Part shown: piece after piece, positions 43,618 through 49,273 of the stretch | Layout: each line of letters opens with the position of its first letter | Position numbering within the stretch: position 1 is the stretch's first letter | NCBI GenBank assembly: GCA_964606055.1 | Contig: CAZSFA010000003.1 | Location: 1 to 49,273 of the forward strand | From: Roseitalea sp964606055 | GTDB lineage: Bacteria; Pseudomonadota; Alphaproteobacteria; Rhizobiales; Rhizobiaceae | Length of the DNA: 49,273 bases | Direction of reading: 5' to 3' | Translations under genes and position numbers: made by a program | Notes under the pieces: generated by a model | Seen by the model: only the letters and a program-made list of their open reading frames with translations | Databases searched by the model: none | Told to the model about the DNA's origin: nothing

Positions 43618-44384
43618 CCCGCTTTGCGCTCTGCGCCGGCTACATGGCGCTGCTCTACGGCTTCATCTTCCTGCCGGTCGCGGTGCTGGTGCTGTTCTCG
43701 TTCCAGGACGGCCGCTTCCCGATCCCGCCGTTTCGCGGCTTCACCACACGCTGGCATGCCGAGGTGCTTGCCGACGACGCGCTGGTTGCCGCGCTTCTCA
43801 ACTCCTTGCTTGTGGCAATCGTGTCATCGGCGATCGCGCTGCTGCTTGGCTTTCTGGCCGCGCGCGCGGTTGCCTCGGGCCGCCTGCCCGGCAGCGCCGC
43901 GATCCGCGGCATGCTGACCGCGCCCCTGTCAGTCAGCTATCTCGTGATCGGCCTGGGGCTGCTCGCCAGCTTCAACATGGCCGGCCTGAGCCTGTCGCTG
44001 GGCACGGTTGCGGTCGGACACATCGTGATCAACACGCCGCTGTGCTTTGCGATTTGCGTCGCCGCGCTGGGAGAGCCGCAATTGTCGGCCGAACGCGCCG
44101 CGCGTGACCTTGGCGCCGGTGAAGTCAACGTCATGGCGCGCGTGACGGCGCCGATGATCCTGCCGGCGCTGGTCGCCGCGTTCGTGCTGTCGGTCACGTT
44201 TTCCTGGGACGAGTTCATCATCGCGTTCCTGCTGTCGCGTTTCGATGTCACGCTGCCGGTCGAAATCTGGAGCCTTATGCGCTCCGGTCTCAATCCCAAG
44301 ACCAATGCGGTGGGCTCGCTCGTCTTCCTGTTGTCGGCCGTCGCGATCCTGGCGGTCGAACTGGCCGTTTTGAGGCGTAAATGA
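43614..44384 (+). CDS. Spermidine/putrescine-type ABC transporter permease (PotC type)
   Basis: This 256-residue permease has a first helix at about residues 8-28 (FIFLPVAVLVLFSFQD, a PotC mark), LLNSLLVAIVSSAIALLLGFLAARA, and the coupling loop ERAARDLGAGEVNVMARVTAPMILP. The C-terminal SWDEFIIAFLLSRFDVTLPVEIW segment completes the PotC pattern. It is coupled by ATGA to the genes on both sides. Confidence 0.94.
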   Translation: MTRFALCAGYMALLYGFIFLPVAVLVLFSFQDGRFPIPPFRGFTTRWHAEVLADDALVAALLNSLLVAIVSSAIALLLGFLAARAVASGRLPGSAAIRGMLTAPLSVSYLVIGLGLLASFNMAGLSLSLGTVAVGHIVINTPLCFAICVAALGEPQLSAERAARDLGAGEVNVMARVTAPMILPALVAAFVLSVTFSWDEFIIAFLLSRFDVTLPVEIWSLMRSGLNPKTNAVGSLVFLLSAVAILAVELAVLRRK

Positions 44385-45430
44385 CCGCACCGATCGACAT
44401 CCGGGCCGTAAGCCGCACATTCGGCGACGTCCGGGCGCTCGACCATGTCGACCTGCATATCGAGGCGGGCGAGTACTGCGTGCTTCTGGGCCCGTCAGGC
44501 TGCGGCAAGACCACGCTCCTGAACATCATCGGCGGCTTTGCCGACCCGACCCGGGGCGATGTGCAGATCGGCGGGCGGAGCATGGTCGGCGTGCCTGCCG
44601 CCAACCGACCGACGACGACGGTGTTTCAGGATTATGCGCTCTTCCCGCACATGACGCTGATCGACAATGTCGCGTTCGGCCTGCGGATGCGCAAGATCGC
44701 CAAACGACCGCGCATCGAAAAAGCGCGTCAGATGCTCGATCTGGTCGGTCTGCCAGATGCCGAGGCAAAGCGGCCCAGCGAACTCTCGGGCGGGCAACGA
44801 CAGCGCGTGGCGCTGGCGCGCGCGCTCGCCGTCGATCCCGATGTCTTGCTGCTCGACGAGCCGCTGGGCGCGCTCGATCTCAACCTGCGCCGTTCGATGC
44901 AGGAAGAGTTGAAGGCAATCCAGCGCCGGGTCGGCGCCACATTCGTCCACGTCACCCACGATCAGGAGGAGGCGATGGCGATCGCCGACCGGATCGTCGT
45001 CATGAATGCCGGCCGGATCGAGGATCAAGGCAGCCCCGAGCGGGTGTACCGCAGGCCGCGAACACGATTTGCCGCCGCCTTTCTGGGCGAGATGAACTTC
45101 ATCGATGCGCGCATCGAGGATGGCACGGCCATCACCGCGCTCGGCCCGCTGCCGGTCGATGATTGCCCGGCCGATGGCAGCGCGGTGACGATCTGCATCC
45201 GGCCCGAACAGCTTGGGCCCGGACATGCCCATACAATCGGCAGCGCGAGGGTTACCGAAACGGTGTTTCAGGGCGCGCACAGACGCGTGCGCGTGGTGCC
45301 GGAGAACGCTGTGGAGATGGACCTTCTGGCGCGCCTTCCGGTCGGCATGGAGGCTGCGGTCGGCGACACCGTGCCGCTGTCGGTCGACCTTGATGCCGTC
45401 ACGCTTGTCGATGCGGGTGCCGACCGATGA
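44381..45430 (+). CDS. Spermidine/putrescine-type ABC transporter ATP-binding protein (PotA type)
   Basis: This 349-residue ATPase has Walker A GPSGCGKTT (37-45), VFQDYALFPHMT, signature LSGGQRQRVALARAL, Walker B LLLDEPLGALD and H-loop VTHDQEEAM. It also has a C-terminal TOBE domain (CIRPEQLGPG, then VTETVFQGAHRRVRV) as in PotA. It completes the importer of the operon starting at 40783 and overlaps the metallo-beta-lactamase gene by ATGA. Confidence 0.95.
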   Translation: MTAPIDIRAVSRTFGDVRALDHVDLHIEAGEYCVLLGPSGCGKTTLLNIIGGFADPTRGDVQIGGRSMVGVPAANRPTTTVFQDYALFPHMTLIDNVAFGLRMRKIAKRPRIEKARQMLDLVGLPDAEAKRPSELSGGQRQRVALARALAVDPDVLLLDEPLGALDLNLRRSMQEELKAIQRRVGATFVHVTHDQEEAMAIADRIVVMNAGRIEDQGSPERVYRRPRTRFAAAFLGEMNFIDARIEDGTAITALGPLPVDDCPADGSAVTICIRPEQLGPGHAHTIGSARVTETVFQGAHRRVRVVPENAVEMDLLARLPVGMEAAVGDTVPLSVDLDAVTLVDAGADR

Positions 45431-46155
45431 AGCGGATCAAGGCGGAGGACTGGTGGCGCGTGAGACGGCTCGACGACGATGTCAGCCTTGTCGACGAACC
45501 GCATATCCAGCCCTTTTATCGCTGCAATTGCTGGCACGTGCGCGGCGATGGCGAAGACATGCTGGTCGACAGCGGCATGGGCGTCGTCAGCCTGCGGCGA
45601 TGGGTTCCGCTGGTCACCGAACGACCACTGTTGGCGGTCGCCAGCCACACCCATTTCGACCATATCGGCTGTCACCATGAGTTCGCAAACCGCGCGGTGC
45701 ATCGCGCCGAGGCCCATCTCCTGGCAGCGCCGGGCCGCGCCGAGACGCTTGCCGATCCGTATGTGACCGACGCCATCTTCGATGCCCTGCCGCCGGAGCC
45801 GTACCGCTCGGAACGCTATGAGGTGACGCCCGCGCCGGCAACGCGGCTTCTCGATGACGGCGAGGTGATTGCCGTTGGCGGCCGCAGCTTCGAGGTCATC
45901 CACACGCCGGGCCACTCGCCGGGCGGCATTGCGCTCTACGAATCGCGTACGGGCATCCTGTTCTCAGGCGACATCGTCTATGACGGCCCGTTGATCACCG
46001 ATACCTACCACTCCGACATGGCCGACTACATCGCCTCCATGAAGCGGTTGCTGGCAATGCCGGTGCGCGTCGTTCACGGCGGCCACTTTCCGAGCTTCGG
46101 CGGCGAACGCCTGCGCGCCATCATCAAGGCATGGCTGACCGAACACGACGTGTGA
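45427..46155 (+). CDS. Metallo-beta-lactamase fold hydrolase
   Basis: This 242-residue protein has the metal-binding HTHFDHIG motif (His74, His76, Asp78, His79), HTPGHSPGG, the bridging Asp in FSGDIVYD, and a final HGGHFPSFGG. This is the two-metal MBL core as in glyoxalase-II-like enzymes. It may hydrolyse an ester, thioester or lactam-type bond in the compound imported by the Pot-type transporter whose genes directly precede it. The specific substrate is not visible. Confidence 0.88.
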   Translation: MKRIKAEDWWRVRRLDDDVSLVDEPHIQPFYRCNCWHVRGDGEDMLVDSGMGVVSLRRWVPLVTERPLLAVASHTHFDHIGCHHEFANRAVHRAEAHLLAAPGRAETLADPYVTDAIFDALPPEPYRSERYEVTPAPATRLLDDGEVIAVGGRSFEVIHTPGHSPGGIALYESRTGILFSGDIVYDGPLITDTYHSDMADYIASMKRLLAMPVRVVHGGHFPSFGGERLRAIIKAWLTEHDV

Positions 46156-46160
46156 TCCGG

Positions 46161-46210
46161 GGGCGGGCCCACCGGGCACCAAGTCGTGATGACGCGGCAC
46201 GGGTCCGCCC
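46161..46210. terminator. 10-bp hairpin after the Pot-type operon
   Basis: GGGCGGGCCC (46161-46170) pairs with GGGTCCGCCC (46201-46210) over ten positions with one G-U wobble and a 30-base loop. It begins 6 bases after the MBL gene stop. No T-run follows, so it is only a likely end-of-operon structure. The remainder up to 46322 shows no other feature. Confidence 0.4.
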
Positions 46211-46322
46211 GCCGACGGGGCGCGGCGCTGCGCGTGCAACCCCTGAAAACGAACCATACAAGAACCGGTCGATCGAGTGTATTCAGGCATGTCAACCTTT
46301 TCCCAATGCGGGCCCGTCGACC

Positions 46323-48083
46323 ATGCTCGATACCGACAGCCAACAGTTGATCTCCTCCATCTATGCGGCGACCCTGTCACCGCAAGGCTTCGACGACATG
46401 GCCCGCGAGATGGAAGACCGGCTGATCCAGATCATCACGGACATGGCCGGTAGCGCCGACATTGCCGACAGCCTGTCGGCCGGAGAGCGCTCCGTGCTGG
46501 GCGCGCCGGAACTGGCCGCGCTTGTGCGCCATATCGACACCGCGCGGCGCATTCAGGCGCAGATCCATCATCCCGATGCGGAGCGCGACATGGAGGCCCG
46601 GCTGCAGGCGATGCTCGATCTGGTGCCGAGCCCTGCCCTTGTGTTCGACCGGGACGAACGCATCGTACGCGCCAACGCCGCTGCCGCGCCCCTGGCCCGG
46701 GGGCGCGACGGACGATTGTCGGCCATCTTTGCGGCGGACACGGCGCTCGGCGACATTCGTCGCGCCGTCACGGCGATCAGCGAACAGGACCCGGTCACCA
46801 CCTTGCCGATCGATCGCGATGCCGCGCGCGACACCGGCAACTGCGCGATCGTCAGGCGGATCACCGTGCCGAAACAAGCCGGGACACCCGAGCCATTGTT
46901 CATGCTCAGCATGGCCGATTGCACGTTCGACGATTCGGTGCGCGCCCAGTTCAAATCAGCCTACAGGTTGACCGACGCAGAAACGGAGGTGGCGATCCTT
47001 TTGGCTGCCGGGGCGCGCGCCGACGAGGTCGCCGGCCTGCGCGATGTGTCGCCATCCACGGTGCGCGCGCAGATCAGGGCGATCAAGGCCAAGACGCGGG
47101 TGCGCCATCTGCCCGACCTCGTTCGGCTGCTGTGCGGTCTTGCAGTGGGGATGGCCGTCCAGCGGCCTCAAGGGCCGTCCACCGAAGCAGCGCCCTCCGG
47201 GCGGCCGTTGCAGACGTTTCATCTGCCCGACGGGCGCAGGCTCGACTGGGTGGTACAGGGCGACCCGGACGGCGCACCGGTGCTGCTGTTTCACAACCTG
47301 CCCTACGGCGTGACGCTGCCGGCCGCCGCTGACCGTTACGCGAGACGGCACGGGCTGCGCGTTATCGCGCCTTATCGGCCTGGCCACGGGTATTCTGATC
47401 CGCTGCCCGATCTGCACGGCATGGCCTATTTCGATCAGGTCGCCGACGACATCGCCGCGCTCTGCGCGCACCTGTCGATCGGCCCGGCCCGGCTGTTCGG
47501 CTGCGGCTGCGGGTCGAACTTCGCGGTCCGCTTCGCCACGCGCCATCCTGCGCGCGCCACCGGCATCGTCATGCTCGGACACGCGCCGATGTGGTATCCG
47601 GAACGGTATCCGCTCCTGCCGCAGCGCTACCGCGTCCACTGGCTCCTGAACAAGTACATGCCCGAACTGGCGGCCGTTTTCACCAACGCACTGATGCCCA
47701 ATATCGGCCCGCGCGACTACGCGCGGTTCGCCAAGCAGTTTTGCGATCACAGCCCGCCCGACCTTGAGGCGCTGGACAACCGCGAAACCGTGACGCTCTT
47801 GTATGACGACACGCGCTTTGGCATGCGACAGGGCCCCGAGACCCATGGGCGCGAATGCCTGATCATGGAGCTCGACATGTCGGCGGATGCGCGCGCACTG
47901 ACCCAGCCGCTTCATCTCATCCACGGGGCGCAGGACCGGGTTCTGAGGCCCGATTTTTCGCGGGAGTTCGCGCGTGTCGTGCCAAAGACCCAACTCGACA
48001 TCGTCCCCGATGCGGGCAACCACATCTTCTACAGCCATTGGCGCCGGGCCATGGATGCGCTGTTGGCGTGCGGGGCTGGTTAG
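46323..48083 (+). CDS. LuxR-type HTH protein fused to an alpha/beta-hydrolase domain lacking the nucleophile
   Basis: This 586-residue protein has an N-terminal region (~1-200) that includes a PAS-like segment (residues ~93-200, LVPSPALVFDRDERIVRANAAA). A LuxR helix-turn-helix follows (residues ~213-273, YRLTDAETEVAILLAAG and VSPSTVRAQIRAIKAKT), then a complete alpha/beta-hydrolase domain (~295-586). The elbow reads GCGCG at 393-397, so the position of the usual Ser/Cys/Asp nucleophile (395) is Gly. The acid Asp538 (GAQDRV) and His567 (GNHIFY) are kept. The domain may thus bind a ligand without hydrolysis and gate the HTH. Cys394 or Cys396 as a shifted nucleophile is an alternative. The start at 46323 is chosen by the domain; its ribosome-binding site is weak. 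Confidence 0.85.
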   Translation: MLDTDSQQLISSIYAATLSPQGFDDMAREMEDRLIQIITDMAGSADIADSLSAGERSVLGAPELAALVRHIDTARRIQAQIHHPDAERDMEARLQAMLDLVPSPALVFDRDERIVRANAAAAPLARGRDGRLSAIFAADTALGDIRRAVTAISEQDPVTTLPIDRDAARDTGNCAIVRRITVPKQAGTPEPLFMLSMADCTFDDSVRAQFKSAYRLTDAETEVAILLAAGARADEVAGLRDVSPSTVRAQIRAIKAKTRVRHLPDLVRLLCGLAVGMAVQRPQGPSTEAAPSGRPLQTFHLPDGRRLDWVVQGDPDGAPVLLFHNLPYGVTLPAAADRYARRHGLRVIAPYRPGHGYSDPLPDLHGMAYFDQVADDIAALCAHLSIGPARLFGCGCGSNFAVRFATRHPARATGIVMLGHAPMWYPERYPLLPQRYRVHWLLNKYMPELAAVFTNALMPNIGPRDYARFAKQFCDHSPPDLEALDNRETVTLLYDDTRFGMRQGPETHGRECLIMELDMSADARALTQPLHLIHGAQDRVLRPDFSREFARVVPKTQLDIVPDAGNHIFYSHWRRAMDALLACGAG

Positions 48084-48357
48084 CCAGAACATCGGACGAC
48101 GGTTGCGGACTCGGCCGGGCGCGCGCCGGTCGCCGATTCGAAGGGTGCGGTTCCGAAGGCAGCGGCGGTCGCAGCCCATTGCACGCCGGCGGCCTGGCTG
48201 TCGCAACGTTTGCGTGCATCGCCGGGTGTTTGCTGGCCTTTGTGGCGTCCCAAACCGCATTTTCACGCACCGCATCGTCACAAGTGAGTATGCGCGACAG
48301 CGCGATTTTGCCTAGCCAGATCAGCAACGGGACACCTGATCAGGCGAGGTTTGCGAC
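48084..48357. other. 274-bp intergenic region without a recognised gene
   Basis: Short open frames here have no recognisable similarity and differ in codon use from neighbours. The AGGCGAGG at the right end is a likely ribosome-binding site for the next gene. No clear promoter or hairpin was identified. Confidence 0.5.
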
Positions 48358-49273
48358 ATGGTGGGGACAATCTGGAACCGGCGGCACACGACGTCAGCGT
48401 CTGTTGGGATGCGCGCGACGCCATTGGCTGGAGGGCACGCTCGTCGCGCTGCGCTCAGGGTCGCGTCGGTTGCCACGCTCGTCGCGGGCGGACTTGCGAT
48501 CACGGTCGACCACTCGCACGCCTATATTGATCAGGATATCGCCGTCTTTGAAGAGACACAACTTGGTTCTTGTACAGTACAAATCAGATACCAGCCGCCC
48601 AACGTTAATGGACTTTCCGATGTTTTGGTCAAATTTGATTTTAGTATTTATATCGCAGGTGGCGCCCAATGGCGAAGAAGAGACGGCGAGATGTCCATCT
48701 CGCAAAATAACGAACTTGGCCGAAATGATATTGCATCGTGCCTCGGCTTTGAATTTGCGAACTTCGATGTAGTGCAGAACTTTCAGTCGGACGGAGCAAA
48801 TGGGACCTTTGAACAAGACGAATACATGGGCTTCAGTTTCACATTGACCGAACCAAGCCCTGACGGGAAGTTCCTGGAAGGAGATTACGAGTTCGCGCTG
48901 GTGCAAGGCGACCATGGTATCTCGGCCCTCATCAAGGGGCCGGGGCTGACCTCGCCCGGCCCCACGGACAAGCCGGCCGGCGCTGCCGAACAGATTGCGA
49001 CCTACATGGTCAACCGCGCCCATGGCATTGTTGCCAGCCAGCCCGATCTGGACGGGTTCCTGACGGGCCGACCGGCGCCCGGCGGATCGCTGGGGTCGCT
49101 GTCAGCCGATGTCGACGCGCTCGGCTACGATGTGTCGTTCTTCACCAGCCGTTCGACGATCGAACGCGGCCTGCAAGCGCCGCTGGCCAACGGCTATGCG
49201 CCGTTCGACGACACGCCTGAGGCGTCGGCGTCCTCGCGGTTCGATGTCTGGATGCGACTGGCCGGCACCGGCA
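48358..49273 (+). CDS. Probable autotransporter, N-terminal part (3' end outside window)
   Basis: From ATG 48358 the frame stays open for 305 codons to the window end. The N-terminus is long and arginine-rich (residues 1-33), followed by a hydrophobic core (VASVATLVAGGLAITV) and a possible cleavage near SHAYID. This looks like an extended signal peptide; ATG 48409 is an alternative start. A passenger region rich in Asp/Asn/Phe follows. From about residue 217, MVNRAHGIVASQPDLDGFL and then SRFDVWMRLAGTG resemble the alpha-helical linker and the start of the beta-barrel in alphaproteobacterial autotransporters. The barrel itself is not in the window. The passenger DNA is much more AT-rich than its surroundings. 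Confidence 0.65.
   Translation, partial: MVGTIWNRRHTTSASVGMRATPLAGGHARRAALRVASVATLVAGGLAITVDHSHAYIDQDIAVFEETQLGSCTVQIRYQPPNVNGLSDVLVKFDFSIYIAGGAQWRRRDGEMSISQNNELGRNDIASCLGFEFANFDVVQNFQSDGANGTFEQDEYMGFSFTLTEPSPDGKFLEGDYEFALVQGDHGISALIKGPGLTSPGPTDKPAGAAEQIATYMVNRAHGIVASQPDLDGFLTGRPAPGGSLGSLSADVDALGYDVSFFTSRSTIERGLQAPLANGYAPFDDTPEASASSRFDVWMRLAGTG

Noticed and set aside
46956..48281. A 441-codon minus-strand open frame
   Set aside because: It is antisense to the LuxR-hydrolase fusion and shows no domain.
48394..49023. A 209-codon minus-strand open frame opposite the AT-rich segment
   Set aside because: The plus strand is open for 305 codons here with a signal-like N-terminus and autotransporter-like linker motifs; the minus frame has no recognisable features.

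Overview
The window looks like chromosomal DNA of an alphaproteobacterium, probably of the Hyphomicrobiales or Rhodobacterales type. This is inferred from the high GC content, codon use with G/C at third positions, the density of ABC importers for organic nitrogen compounds, chains of ATGA-overlapping genes, and the LysR/GntR regulators. No rRNA, tRNA, CRISPR array, phage gene or insertion sequence was seen. A run of 100 N at 24695-24794 marks a scaffold join, so left and right halves are contiguous only by assembly.

Layout. (1) 1-2377: end of a dipeptide-type ABC importer (a permease-ATPase fusion plus a second ATPase). (2) 2438-16192: two divergent operons from a shared control region at 10111-10199. 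Leftward: a peptide-binding protein, two permeases, a PLP enzyme of the D-serine dehydratase/D-threonine aldolase type, an M81 (MlrC-like) peptidase, a beta-keto acid cleavage enzyme and a cysteine hydrolase. Rightward: a D-aminopeptidase-like S12 hydrolase, a GntR regulator, a beta-hydroxyacid dehydrogenase, a double ATPase and an ornithine-cyclodeaminase-like enzyme. The leftward operon has no ATPase and the rightward one does, so they probably share one importer. (3) 16230-24562: a second complete peptide-type importer led by a C45 acyltransferase-like enzyme, with a divergent GntR-M20 amidohydrolase pair. (4) 24559-26895: the scaffold gap, a probable AraC-family fragment, and a free-standing SufC/SufBD pair. 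(5) 26999-38459: a long run of leftward genes. In transcription order these are a TorT-like binding protein, a ribose-type ATPase and permease, PxpA, a biotin carrier, a biotin carboxylase, PxpB (interrupted by an in-frame amber codon), PxpC, the biotin transporter BioY, GabT and GabD. A divergent LysR gene at 38804 probably controls it. (6) 39746-46155: a LysR gene divergent from a DDAH/arginine-deiminase-like hydrolase, a complete spermidine/putrescine-type importer and a metallo-beta-lactamase-fold hydrolase. (7) 46323-48083: a LuxR-type regulator fused to an alpha/beta-hydrolase domain that lacks a nucleophile. (8) 48358 to the window end: the N-terminal part of a probable autotransporter, with an unusually AT-rich passenger segment.

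Taken together the window is an organic-nitrogen scavenging region: importers are paired with enzymes that open amide, lactam or amidine bonds and feed amino acids into central metabolism. The strongest candidate for an undescribed system is region 5. Import, biotin/ATP-dependent ring opening (PxpA-BCCP-BC-PxpB-PxpC with BioY for cofactor supply), transamination and semialdehyde oxidation would form a complete lactam-to-dicarboxylate route. The substrate (for example 2-pyrrolidone, delta-valerolactam or caprolactam) is inference. The amber codon in pxpB must be resolved before the pathway can be called intact.
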